Origin: JBAOHV01 sp964450685
GTDB lineage: Bacteria; Actinomycetota; Acidimicrobiia; Acidimicrobiales; Microtrichaceae
DNA: 64,000 bases
Direction: 5' to 3'
Assembly: GCA_964450685.1 (NCBI GenBank)
Contig: CAYVDN010000001.1
Coordinates: 1-64,000 of the forward strand
Shown one piece after another: positions 1 to 7,386 of the stretch. Below the pieces are notes generated by a model, which searched no databases, was not told where the DNA came from, and worked only from the letters and a program-made list of their open reading frames with translations. The number at the start of each line of letters is the position of its first letter. Position 1 is the first letter of the stretch. The translations under genes and the position numbers were made by a program.

Positions 1-1
1 G

Positions 2-283
2 ACCAAGCCCGTAGCCGGCTACATCGCGGGGCCGACCGCTCCGGCGGGCAAGAAGATGGGCCACGCCGGTGCCATCGTCTCTGGAGGAAAGGGCACTGCC
101 GCCGCCAAGATGGAGGCGATGCAGGCTGCCGGGGTGAAGGTCGGTGCAAACCCGACCGAGGCCGGCGAACTGATGGTCGAGATAAAAAAGAGTCTCGGAT
201 CCTGCCCGGTCTGTAAATGGGGGTCTCAAACCACTTACGTTGTCGTTGACGACCCCTATGTCCTCCGCAAGGGCTGCTGGTAG
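2..283 (+). CDS. sucD: Succinate-CoA ligase alpha subunit, C-terminal part (5' end outside window)
   Basis: The reading frame is open from base 2. It carries the C-terminal ligase-CoA domain of SucD: the conserved GHAGAIVSGG stretch, including the histidine phosphorylated during catalysis in this family, followed by GKGTAAAKMEAM. SucCD converts succinyl-CoA to succinate in the TCA cycle with synthesis of a nucleoside triphosphate. purN and purH follow directly, the usual actinobacterial order. Oddly, the frame runs about 27 residues past the point where SucD proteins normally end and gains a CPVC motif. An in-frame A-AAA-AAG heptamer sits exactly at that point; a -1 slip there would end the protein at the TAA at 214-216. 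Identity is sure, the true C-terminus is not. Confidence 0.93.
   Translation, partial: TKPVAGYIAGPTAPAGKKMGHAGAIVSGGKGTAAAKMEAMQAAGVKVGANPTEAGELMVEIKKSLGSCPVCKWGSQTTYVVVDDPYVLRKGCW
184..190 (+). other. A-AAA-AAG slippery heptamer in sucD
   Basis: The zero-frame codons are ATA AAA AAG, so the heptamer fits X-XXY-YYZ in register, as in the dnaX frameshift site. A -1 slip gives a short tail ending at 214-216; without it the protein extends to 283. A possible stimulatory stem (GGGGTC near 220 with GACCCC near 251) lies downstream. A sequencing error in the A run is the simple alternative. Confidence 0.4.
240..262 (+). repeat. 23-base repeat, copy 1 (pair with 2435-2457)
   Basis: This stretch matches 2435-2457 at 21 of 23 bases. 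Each copy holds a GTCG-NTGA-CGAC hairpin followed by a C-rich run. Copy 1 covers the end of the sucD frame; copy 2 follows purH. Function unknown. Confidence 0.5.
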
Positions 284-295
284 CGTTCCGGCGCT

Positions 296-859
296 ATGCG
301 ACTCGCCGTACTCGCCTCCGGCAGCGGAACCCTGCTCGACGCGATGGCCACCGCTGGTCTTCCGATCGACCTGGTGCTCATCGACCGTCACTGCGCGGTG
401 GAACAGGTCGCGCAGCGTCACCGCCTGGCTCTAGAGATCGTCGAACGTGTCGACTTCTCAGCTGATTTCGACCGCGACGCCTTCACCAGGCTCGTGATCG
501 AGCGTCTCAGCGGTGCAGACATCGAGCTGGTCGCCATGGCCGGATGGGGGACGATCCTCGGCCCGGCGGCGTTCGCCGCGTTCCCCGGGCGGATCATCAA
601 CACGCACCCGTCGCTGCTGCCCTCCTTCCCGGGCTGGAACGCCGTACGGGAGGCACTCGCCTACGGGGTCAAGGTGACCGGTTGCACCGTGCACGTCGCG
701 ACCGAGGTGGTGGACGCCGGACCGATACTTGCCCAGGAGGCGGTCGAGGTACTCCCGGGCGACGACGAGTCCACTCTCCACGAACGCATCAAGACGGTGG
801 AGCGACGGCTCTACGTCGAGACCATACGAACGATCATCGAGCACGAGAGGGTCGCATGA
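296..859 (+). CDS. purN: Phosphoribosylglycinamide formyltransferase
   Basis: Transfers the formyl group of 10-formyltetrahydrofolate to glycinamide ribonucleotide, the third step of purine synthesis. The protein is 187 residues, normal for PurN. It has the N-terminal phosphate loop SGSGT near residue 8, the folate-site motif NTHPSLLPS with catalytic N102 and H104, and the VTGCTVH...VVDAGPI segment with catalytic D140. Its TGA stop overlaps the ATG of purH as ATGA, so the two are translationally coupled. A TAGCGT box at 281-286 lies nine bases before the ATG, suggesting a near-leaderless transcript that starts within the end of sucD. The next gene supplies the last two purine steps. Confidence 0.96.
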   Translation: MRLAVLASGSGTLLDAMATAGLPIDLVLIDRHCAVEQVAQRHRLALEIVERVDFSADFDRDAFTRLVIERLSGADIELVAMAGWGTILGPAAFAAFPGRIINTHPSLLPSFPGWNAVREALAYGVKVTGCTVHVATEVVDAGPILAQEAVEVLPGDDESTLHERIKTVERRLYVETIRTIIEHERVA

Positions 860-2391
860 CCGAAGCCTCCTCCACCCCCCGCCGCGCCCTTCTGTCGGCG
901 TACGACAAGACCGGTATGGTCGAGCTCGGCAGGGCACTGGTCGAGCTCGGGTGGGAGCTGGTCTCCTCGGGTGGTACCGCCAGGGTGCTCGCCGATGCCG
1001 GTCTGCCGGTCATGGCGACCGAGGAGGTGACCGGCTTCCCCGAGATGCTCGGGCACCGTGTGGTCACCCTGCACCCTGCGATCCACGGCGGCATCCTTGC
1101 CGACCGGACCGACCCGTCCCACGTCGAGGACATGGCCACCTACGGCGTCACCGCCATAGATCTGGTAGCGGTCAACCTCTACCCGTTCAGTTCCGAGCCC
1201 TCGATAGAGCTGATCGACATCGGCGGTCCGGCGATGGTGCGAGGTGCTGCCAAGAACCACTCCCAGGTCACGGTGCTGGTCAACCCGGCCGACTACGAGG
1301 TCGTCCTGGCCGAACTTCGCTCCAACGGTGAAGTGAGTGCGGACACCCGTCGCCGTCTGGCGCGGGACGCGTTCGCTCACACCGCCGCGTACGACGCTGC
1401 GATCGTCTCCTGGTTCGACGGGGGCGGCCCCGGCGAGTCAGCTGACGCAAGCCCGCTGCCCCCGACGCTGCACCTCTCGGCCACTCGCACGCAGCAGCTC
1501 CGCTACGGCGAGAACCCGCACCAGGTCGGGGCCCGCTACTCGCTGCCCGGCGGCTCGTGCTGGGACCGGGCTGTCCAGCACGGCGGCAAGGACATGTCGT
1601 ACCTGAACGTCTACGACGCGGATGCCGCATGGCGCCTGGTCCACTCGCTCGGCGACCTGCCCACCGCAGTGGTGATCAAGCACGCGAACGCATGTGGGGC
1701 AGCCGTCGGAGAGGACATCACCCAGGCCTACGTGCGTGCACACGAGTGCGACCCGGTCTCGGCGTTCGGTGGCATCGTCGCTCTCAACCGGGTGGTGCCG
1801 GTGTCGCTGGCCGAGGCGCTGGCACCGGTCTTCACCGAGGTGGTGATCGCACCGGGGTACGAGGACGATGCTCTGGAGGTGCTCACGGCCAAGAAGAACC
1901 TTCGTGTCCTGACCGCTCCCGCGCCCGAGGTACCTCCGCTGGACATCCGCACAATCTCTGGCGGGCTCCTGGTGCAGACCGCCGACTCGGTGAGCATGGA
2001 CCGGTCGGGGTGGACCGTGGTCACCGAGCGCCAGCCGTCCGACGACGAATGGCGGGACCTGGAGTTGGCGTGGCGGCTGGTGGCACGGGTCACGTCGAAC
2101 ACGATCGTGCTGGTCAAGGATGGTCAGGCGGTCGGCATCGGCGCAGGCCAGCAGAACCGCCGAGACGCTGGCCGGATCGCGGCCGAGAAGGCTGCCGGCA
2201 GGGCCGTGGGCGGTGCGTGCGCCTCGGACGCGTTCTTCCCGTTCCGCGACGGCTTGGACGCGGCCGCCGAGGCTGGTGCGACTGCTGTCATCCAGCCGGG
2301 CGGATCGATCCGTGACGAGGAGGTGATCGCCGCGGCCAACGAGGCCGGCATGGCGATGGTCTTCACCGGCGAGAGGCACTTCAAGCACTGA
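856..2391 (+). CDS. purH: Bifunctional AICAR formyltransferase / IMP cyclohydrolase
   Basis: Catalyses the last two steps of IMP synthesis. The protein is 511 residues. The N-terminal MGS-like cyclohydrolase domain (about 1-150) begins RALLSAYDKTG and includes SSGGTARVL and TLHPAIHGGIL. The C-terminal AICAR transformylase domain contains LRYGENPHQ, the VIKHANACG motif with the catalytic Lys-His pair, DPVSAFGG, and SDAFFPF near the end. The start is the ATG overlapping the purN stop. The frame is open further upstream, but that part is only the shadow of purN. The gene is convergent with the PHP gene. Confidence 0.97.
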   Translation: MTEASSTPRRALLSAYDKTGMVELGRALVELGWELVSSGGTARVLADAGLPVMATEEVTGFPEMLGHRVVTLHPAIHGGILADRTDPSHVEDMATYGVTAIDLVAVNLYPFSSEPSIELIDIGGPAMVRGAAKNHSQVTVLVNPADYEVVLAELRSNGEVSADTRRRLARDAFAHTAAYDAAIVSWFDGGGPGESADASPLPPTLHLSATRTQQLRYGENPHQVGARYSLPGGSCWDRAVQHGGKDMSYLNVYDADAAWRLVHSLGDLPTAVVIKHANACGAAVGEDITQAYVRAHECDPVSAFGGIVALNRVVPVSLAEALAPVFTEVVIAPGYEDDALEVLTAKKNLRVLTAPAPEVPPLDIRTISGGLLVQTADSVSMDRSGWTVVTERQPSDDEWRDLELAWRLVARVTSNTIVLVKDGQAVGIGAGQQNRRDAGRIAAEKAAGRAVGGACASDAFFPFRDGLDAAAEAGATAVIQPGGSIRDEEVIAAANEAGMAMVFTGERHFKH

Positions 2392-2434
2392 GCGTTCGTT
2401 ACGCCGGCGAACTTGGGTGTCTGAGCGACAAGGA

Positions 2435-2457
2435 TTGTCGATGACGACCCCCATGTC
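2435..2457 (+). repeat. 23-base repeat, copy 2, in the purH/PHP convergent gap
   Basis: Near-identical to 240-262. Here it follows a perfect CGACAA-gga-TTGTCG hairpin (2426-2440), which could act as a weak bidirectional terminator between purH and the convergent PHP gene. No U-tract is present. Confidence 0.45.
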
Positions 2458-2465
2458 GGCGGTGG

Positions 2466-3491
2466 TCAGGTTCGGGCGAGCAGGTCGTCGGCGCTGCGCG
2501 TGTTGATGATCCGCTCCACGGGCACATCGCAGCGCACAGCCTTGTCGGCGCCATAGGGGAGCCATTCGAGCTGCCCCGGGGCATGGGCGTCGGTGTCGAT
2601 CGCGATCTCGCAGCCGACATCGAGCGCGAGCTTCAAGAGCTCCTCGGGCGGGTCTTGGCGCTCGGGCCGGCAGTTGATCTCGACCGCGGTGGCGAACTGC
2701 GCGCACGCGGTGAAGACGAGTTCGGCATCGAAGCTCGACTGTGCCCGTCCGCGTCCGACCACCTTGCGGCCGGTGCAGTGACCGAGGATGTCGACGTGCG
2801 GGCTGACCACGGCGCGGACCAGTCGTCTGGTCATCTCGTCACGAGGCATCGACAGCTTCGAGTGCACGGACGCCACGACGACGTCGAGGCGGCTGAGCAG
2901 GTCGTCGTCGAGATCCAGCGACCCATCGACGAGGATGTCGACCTCCATGCCGGTGAGGATTCTGAACGGTGCGAGCTGCTCGTTCAGCGCGTCGATCTCC
3001 GCGAGCTGTTCGAGCAGTCGTTCTGGTGAGAGGCCGTGGGCGATCGTCAGGCGAGGGGAGTGGTCGGTCATCACCAGGTACTCGTGTCCGAGCGCCATCG
3101 CTGCACGCGCCATCGCCTCGACCGACGCGCCCCCATCGGACCAGGTGGAGTGGGTGTGGCAGTCGCCCTTGAGCGCTGCCATCACCGCCTCACCTTGCCC
3201 GACGTCGATGCGGGTCTCGCGTTCGAGACGCTCCAGGTAGGCGCTCGGCCGATCGGACACTGCGTCGGTGATCACACCGCCCGTCGACGCGCCTATGCCG
3301 TCTAGCTGGGTGAGTGTGCCCGCATCAGCACGGGCGATCAGCTCGGCGCTCGTCATACCGGCGACGATCGCTGCCGCACGCTGGAACGCCCTGACCTTCT
3401 GGCCCGGCGCAAGTGAACGGTCGAGCAGACGCACGGCTTCGGTCAACGCTGCCAGCGCCCGTTCCCGTGGGTCCTGATCGGTCTCTCTCAT
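2466..3491 (-). CDS. PHP-domain phosphoesterase with PolX-type helix-hairpin-helix N-terminus
   Basis: The C-terminal two thirds is a PHP metal-dependent phosphoesterase domain with all metal-ligand motifs visible: DCHTHS, TDHSPR, GMEVDI, ASVHSK, GHCTGR, EINCRPER and DTDAH. The first 100 residues contain a helix-hairpin-helix-like segment (LTQLDGIGAST), as found before the PHP domain in family X DNA polymerases, but there is no nucleotidyltransferase domain. It therefore looks like a PolX relative without polymerase, possibly a nuclease or phosphatase in DNA repair. The start chosen (ATG at 3491) overlaps the maf stop as ATGA; an ATG five codons upstream also exists. It is the last gene of the dus-maf-PHP operon. 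Substrate unknown. Confidence 0.85.
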   Translation of the reverse strand: MRETDQDPRERALAALTEAVRLLDRSLAPGQKVRAFQRAAAIVAGMTSAELIARADAGTLTQLDGIGASTGGVITDAVSDRPSAYLERLERETRIDVGQGEAVMAALKGDCHTHSTWSDGGASVEAMARAAMALGHEYLVMTDHSPRLTIAHGLSPERLLEQLAEIDALNEQLAPFRILTGMEVDILVDGSLDLDDDLLSRLDVVVASVHSKLSMPRDEMTRRLVRAVVSPHVDILGHCTGRKVVGRGRAQSSFDAELVFTACAQFATAVEINCRPERQDPPEELLKLALDVGCEIAIDTDAHAPGQLEWLPYGADKAVRCDVPVERIINTRSADDLLART

Positions 3492-4099
3492 CGCACCGGT
3501 GGCCATGACACCCCCGCGACTCGGAGCAGGTCGAGCGTGGACCGTAGAGGCAGGCCGATGACGGTTGTCGGGTCGCCGTCGACCCGTTCGACAAGGGCTG
3601 CGCCCAGGCCCTGCACAGCGTAAGCGCCGGCCTTGTCCATCGGTTCCCCGGAGCGGATGTACCAGTCGATCTCAGCCGGGCTGAAGGGGGCCATGGTCAC
3701 TGTTGCCGTCGCGAGCGTCGTGTGCACCACACCGTCGACGTCGACCACGACCACGGCGCTGAGCACTCGGTGCTCTCGTCCCGCCAGTCGGCCGAGCATC
3801 TCACGGGCATGCTCCCGGCCGGCTGGCTTGCCCAACGGCTCCCCGTCGAGCACGACTGCGGTGTCGGCCGCGAGCACGACGGCCGGCGGGGGAGTTCCGG
3901 CCAGCTCTGAGGCGACCGCTGCCGCCTTGTCACCGGCCACTCGCACGACGTAGTCCTCGGCGCTCTCACCCGGCAGCACGGACTCATCCACACGGGCGGG
4001 CAGCACGCGATGGGCCAGCCCGACCCGCTCGAGAAGCTCGGTTCGTCGGGGTGACCCCGACGCGAGCACGAGCTGTGGCTGCGACAGGGAGGTGCTCAT
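3488..4099 (-). CDS. maf: Maf-family nucleoside triphosphate pyrophosphatase
   Basis: Hydrolyses dTTP/UTP or modified nucleotides to monophosphates (house-cleaning). At 203 residues it is the normal length. It shows the N-terminal signature LVLASGSPRR, the central AADTAVV with the catalytic Asp, and GEPMDKAGAYAVQG, typical of the YhdE-type subfamily. It overlaps both operon neighbours by ATGA (3488-3491 and 4096-4099), so dus, maf and the PHP gene are read as one coupled transcript. Confidence 0.95.
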   Translation of the reverse strand: MSTSLSQPQLVLASGSPRRTELLERVGLAHRVLPARVDESVLPGESAEDYVVRVAGDKAAAVASELAGTPPPAVVLAADTAVVLDGEPLGKPAGREHAREMLGRLAGREHRVLSAVVVVDVDGVVHTTLATATVTMAPFSPAEIDWYIRSGEPMDKAGAYAVQGLGAALVERVDGDPTTVIGLPLRSTLDLLRVAGVSWPPVR

Positions 4100-5286
4100 C
4101 CGCCCGAGACCAGTGCTTCGGCCCCGCGGGGAAGCTGCACGTGGCCGTCAGGGTCGGTCAACCAGCCGTCGGGCAGCGCCACGCGTCGCAGAGCGTTCGA
4201 GTGGCTGCGCACGATGTTCTCGACCCCGGCGGGAGCTTCGGCATCGGGATCCAGGTCGTCGAGTAGTTCCTCGATACCCTCCACGGTCGACACCTGGCCG
4301 GCTCGGCGGCGGATGTCGCTGCCGACCGGGTAGCCCTTCAGATACCAGGCCAGGTGCTTGCGGAAATGGGCCAGGCGTTCCTCGCCGCCCTGCCAGTCGA
4401 CGATCAGAGCGACGTGGCGCCTTATCGTCTCTGCGACCTCGCCCAGCCGAGGGGGAGGGGGTACCGGTTCGCCGGCGAACGCGGCTGCTAGGTCCCGGAA
4501 CAGCCACGGCCGCCCCAGGCATCCTCTGCCGATGACCACGCCGTCACAGCCGGTGCGTGTGATCATCGCCGCTGCATCGGCGGGGCAGAAGACGTCACCG
4601 TTGCCGAGCACCGGCACGGACGCGACTGCAGCCTTCAGCTCGGCGATTCGGTCCCAATGGGCAGGCGGTGCGTAGTGCTGCAGGGCCGTACGGGCGTGCA
4701 GCGCCACCCAGGCGACACCTTCGGACTCGGCGATCCTGGCCGTGTCGAGGAAGGTGAGATGGTCGTCGTCGATGCCGAGGCGGAACTTGACCGTCACCGG
4801 CACCCGCCCGCCTGACTCGGCATCGGCCGCGCGGACAGCCGCGCGGATCACATCACGCAGAAGTCGCCGCTTGTAGGGCAGCGCTGCACCCCCGCCGTTA
4901 CGGGTCACCTTGGCGGCGGGGCAACCGAAGTTCATGTCGATGTGATCGACCCGATCCTCGGCGACCAGGCGTCGAACAGCTTCGCCGAGTGTCAGAGGGT
5001 CGGTGCCGTAGAGCTGCAGCGACCGGATGCGCTCAGCCGGGTGGAACCGGGCGAGCTCCCACGACGTCGCGTGACCTTCGAGCAGCGCCCGAGCGGTCAC
5101 CATCTGGTTCACGAACAGGCCGCCGCCGAACGAGGCGCACAGCACCCTGAACGGCGCGTCCGTGACCCCGGCCATCGGTGCCAGCACGACAGGTGGGTCG
5201 ATGACGAACGGCCCCAGGCGCAGCGGTTCCGCCTCGATCCTCACCGGGTGGTTCGTCGGTTCCTTCACAGGCGTCACGGGATGCAC
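4096..5286 (-). CDS. dusB: tRNA-dihydrouridine synthase
   Basis: FMN- and NADPH-dependent reduction of uridines in tRNA. The 396-residue protein has a TIM barrel starting at about residue 30 with LAPMAGVTDAPFR. The active-site motif MNFGCPAAKVTRNGGG contains the catalytic Cys. KFRLGID, HARTALQ, LGNGDVF and GVVIGRGCLGRPW (FMN phosphate binding) follow. A helical C-terminal domain ends the protein. The start is a GTG at 5286. Assignment to the DusB branch rather than another Dus class is by similarity of motifs. First gene of the dus-maf-PHP operon and divergent from the aminotransferase. Confidence 0.93.
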   Translation of the reverse strand: MHPVTPVKEPTNHPVRIEAEPLRLGPFVIDPPVVLAPMAGVTDAPFRVLCASFGGGLFVNQMVTARALLEGHATSWELARFHPAERIRSLQLYGTDPLTLGEAVRRLVAEDRVDHIDMNFGCPAAKVTRNGGGAALPYKRRLLRDVIRAAVRAADAESGGRVPVTVKFRLGIDDDHLTFLDTARIAESEGVAWVALHARTALQHYAPPAHWDRIAELKAAVASVPVLGNGDVFCPADAAAMITRTGCDGVVIGRGCLGRPWLFRDLAAAFAGEPVPPPPRLGEVAETIRRHVALIVDWQGGEERLAHFRKHLAWYLKGYPVGSDIRRRAGQVSTVEGIEELLDDLDPDAEAPAGVENIVRSHSNALRRVALPDGWLTDPDGHVQLPRGAEALVSGG

Positions 5287-5366
5287 CGCGATCTAGCATT
5301 GCGCGACCTGCGTACTCGGGTCACACCGGTGACGCGTCCAGACCGCCACGGACAGGGGGCGAACCG

Positions 5367-6719
5367 ATGGCACCGAACATCGACCGTGAACGGCTGAGGT
5401 CACTGCTCGAGGCCGAGTCCGAAGCGTTCGTCGAAACGCACCCGCGTTCGGCGGAGCTACATGAGCGTGCTCTCGGCCCGCTGGTCGCTGGTGTGCCGAT
5501 GAACTGGATGACCCGCTGGCCGGGCGCGTTCCCCGTCTTCGCCGACCGCGCGGAGGGCTCGAAGATCGTCGATGTCGACGGCAACACCTATGTGGATCTG
5601 TGTCTCGGGGACACGGGTGCGATGACCGGCCATGCACCGGCTGTGACGGTCGCGGCACTAGCCGAGCAGGCTGGCCGTGGCATCACGATGATGCTGCCCA
5701 CCGAGGACGCGATCTGGGCAGGGGAGGAGCTGACCCGCCGCTTCGGTCTGGAACGCTGGCAGATCGCGATGACAGCGACCGACGCGAATCGGTTCGTGAT
5801 CCGCATGGCTCGTCAGGTCACCGGACGACAGCGGGTGCTGGTCATGAACTGGTGCTACCACGGCACTGTCGATGAGACGCTGTGGGTGCTCGACGGCGAC
5901 AAGGTGGTTCCCAGGCCGGGCAATGTGGGCCCGCTCCAGGCGACCGGTGACGCGGTGGCAGTGGTCGAGTTCAACGACGTCGAAGCGCTGGAGCGTGAGC
6001 TGGCCCGGGGTGACGTGGCGCTGGTGTTGACCGAGCCGGCGCTCACCAACATCGGCATCGTGCTGCCGGACCCCGGCTACCACGAGTCGCTGCGTGACCT
6101 CACCCGCGAGCACGGAACTCTGCTCTGCATCGACGAGACGCACACGATCTGCGTAGGGCCAGGTGGGGCGACGACCGCCTGGGGGTTGGAGCCCGACCTG
6201 TTCACCATCGGCAAGCCGATCGCCGGCGGGGTTCCGATAGCTGCCTACGGCATGACCGCGGAGCTCGCAGAACGCCTCTACGAACCCGTCTTCGGGGAGC
6301 ACTCGGACGTGTCAGGCGTCGGTGGGACCCTGTCGGGCAACGCGCTCGCGCTCGCTGCCATGAGGGCGACGCTGGCGAACACCCTTACCGCCGCCGACTT
6401 CGATCGGATGATTCCGTTGGCGACCCGCTGGACCGATGGGGTCGCTGCCGCGATCTCCGAGGCCGACCTGGCCTGGCACGTGCAGCAGCTCGGTGCACGC
6501 GCCGAGTACTGGTTCTGCCCTCCGCCACGCAACGGTGGACAGGCAGCCGCGGCGCTCGACGGGGACCTGGAGGCCTACTTCCATCTGTACGCGTTGAATC
6601 GCGGGGTGCTGCTCACTCCCTTCCACAACATGGCGCTGATGTCGCCCGCCACGACGGAAGCCGACGTTGATCGCCACACCGAGGTGTTCACAGCGTGTGT
6701 CGAAGACCTGGTGGACTGA
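5367..6719 (+). CDS. Class III PLP-dependent aminotransferase, glutamate-1-semialdehyde aminomutase-like
   Basis: A 450-residue fold-type I PLP enzyme. Visible elements are YVDLCLGDTGAMTGH near the N-terminus, DETHT as the PLP-nitrogen-binding Asp region, and TIGKPIAGGVPIAAYG with the Schiff-base lysine. The set resembles HemL-type and other amino-group mutases or transaminases. It is probably not the housekeeping HemL, because NWCYHGTVDE replaces the usual YHG context and no haem gene is nearby. A G-rich stretch (cagggggcg) precedes the ATG. The amino donor and acceptor cannot be told from sequence. Confidence 0.85.
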   Translation: MAPNIDRERLRSLLEAESEAFVETHPRSAELHERALGPLVAGVPMNWMTRWPGAFPVFADRAEGSKIVDVDGNTYVDLCLGDTGAMTGHAPAVTVAALAEQAGRGITMMLPTEDAIWAGEELTRRFGLERWQIAMTATDANRFVIRMARQVTGRQRVLVMNWCYHGTVDETLWVLDGDKVVPRPGNVGPLQATGDAVAVVEFNDVEALERELARGDVALVLTEPALTNIGIVLPDPGYHESLRDLTREHGTLLCIDETHTICVGPGGATTAWGLEPDLFTIGKPIAGGVPIAAYGMTAELAERLYEPVFGEHSDVSGVGGTLSGNALALAAMRATLANTLTAADFDRMIPLATRWTDGVAAAISEADLAWHVQQLGARAEYWFCPPPRNGGQAAAALDGDLEAYFHLYALNRGVLLTPFHNMALMSPATTEADVDRHTEVFTACVEDLVD

Positions 6720-6747
6720 GCATCCAGATGTGGCGAGGTGACGGAGG

Positions 6748-7167
6748 ATGACGAACCACCAGGGCGGATCGGTAGATCAGACCCGCGGCAACCCTGCGGG
6801 CCGGTCGAGGGACCGAGCCCGATTGCAGTCGGCCGCTCTCATGACGGGCATGGGGATCGCCCACTTCGTCGTGCCCAGACCCTTCGAACGAATCGTGCCT
6901 CGGTGGTTCCCGTGGCAGCGGGAGGCTGTTCTGTGGTCCGGCGTCGCCGAGCTGAGCTCGGGGTTGCTGCTCGCCAACCGTCGAACTCGTCGAGCGGGAG
7001 CATGGCTGATGCTCGTCACCGTCGTCGCCGTCTATCCGGCCAATGTCCAGATGGCACTGGACGCGAGTGCCCGGCGGCCGCAGGTGAAGGTTCCTGCCTG
7101 GATTGTGTGGGTGCGACTCCCGATGCAGCTCCCGCTGATCGTCAGGGCTTGGAGGCTGACGCGCTGA
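6748..7167 (+). CDS. DoxX-like integral membrane protein
   Basis: A 139-residue protein with about three or four hydrophobic helices and the GIAHFVVPRPFERIVPRWFP pattern seen in small DoxX-like proteins, followed by SGVAELSSGLLLA and a C-terminal WVRLPMQ segment. The family has no settled biochemical role. It lies 28 bases after the aminotransferase and is probably cotranscribed with it. ATG at 6748 has a GAGG about ten bases upstream; a later in-frame ATG (residue 32) is possible. Confidence 0.75.
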   Translation: MTNHQGGSVDQTRGNPAGRSRDRARLQSAALMTGMGIAHFVVPRPFERIVPRWFPWQREAVLWSGVAELSSGLLLANRRTRRAGAWLMLVTVVAVYPANVQMALDASARRPQVKVPAWIVWVRLPMQLPLIVRAWRLTR

Positions 7168-7174
7168 GAGCGCG

Positions 7175-7203
7175 TTGCCGTGTGAGGTCGCGGCCGATAG
7201 AAT
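7175..7203 (+). promoter_or_regulatory. Promoter of the leucine leader and leuA
   Basis: A -35-like TTGCCG (7175-7180) is spaced exactly 17 bases from a good -10 box TAGAAT (7198-7203). The leader peptide ATG follows eight bases later, so the leader transcript would be almost leaderless. Confidence 0.7.
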
Positions 7204-7211
7204 CGCTTCCG

Positions 7212-7247
7212 ATGAGCACCTCCGCCGCCCTCCTCCTTCTGACGTAG
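7212..7247 (+). CDS. leuL: Leucine leader peptide (attenuation)
   Basis: An 11-residue peptide, MSTSAALLLLT, encoded between a promoter and a strong hairpin terminator ahead of leuA. Its four consecutive leucine codons (CTC CTC CTT CTG) are the hallmark of transcription attenuation by leucyl-tRNA supply. Ribosome stalling on the Leu run should favour an antiterminator; the leader bases CCTCCT can themselves pair with AGGAGG of the terminator's 3' arm. A small CCAGC/GCTGG hairpin (7253-7266) lies between the leader stop and the terminator. The symbol is given by function. Confidence 0.85.
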   Translation: MSTSAALLLLT

Positions 7248-7272
7248 GCGACCCAGCACCCGCTGGCTCGCC

Positions 7273-7309
7273 GAACCTCCTGCGCCCCCGCAGGAGGTTC
7301 TTCGGTTTT
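7273..7309 (+). terminator. Attenuator hairpin of leuA
   Basis: A perfect 12-base-pair stem (7273-7284 with 7289-7300) closes a CCCC loop, followed by TTCGGTTTT. It lies 25 bases after the leader peptide stop and 78 bases before leuA. This is the only clear intrinsic terminator with a T-run in the window. Confidence 0.85.
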
Positions 7310-7386
7310 CAGGACAGGTCCGCTTCGAAGGCCCTCATCATCCGCTCACGCGACAACACGAGACAGACCAGCGAGAAGAGAAGAAC

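Noticed and set aside
544..855. Upstream extension of the purH frame
   Set aside because: The segment is an Arg/Gly-rich shadow of purN, and PurH begins naturally at the ATG overlapping the purN stop.
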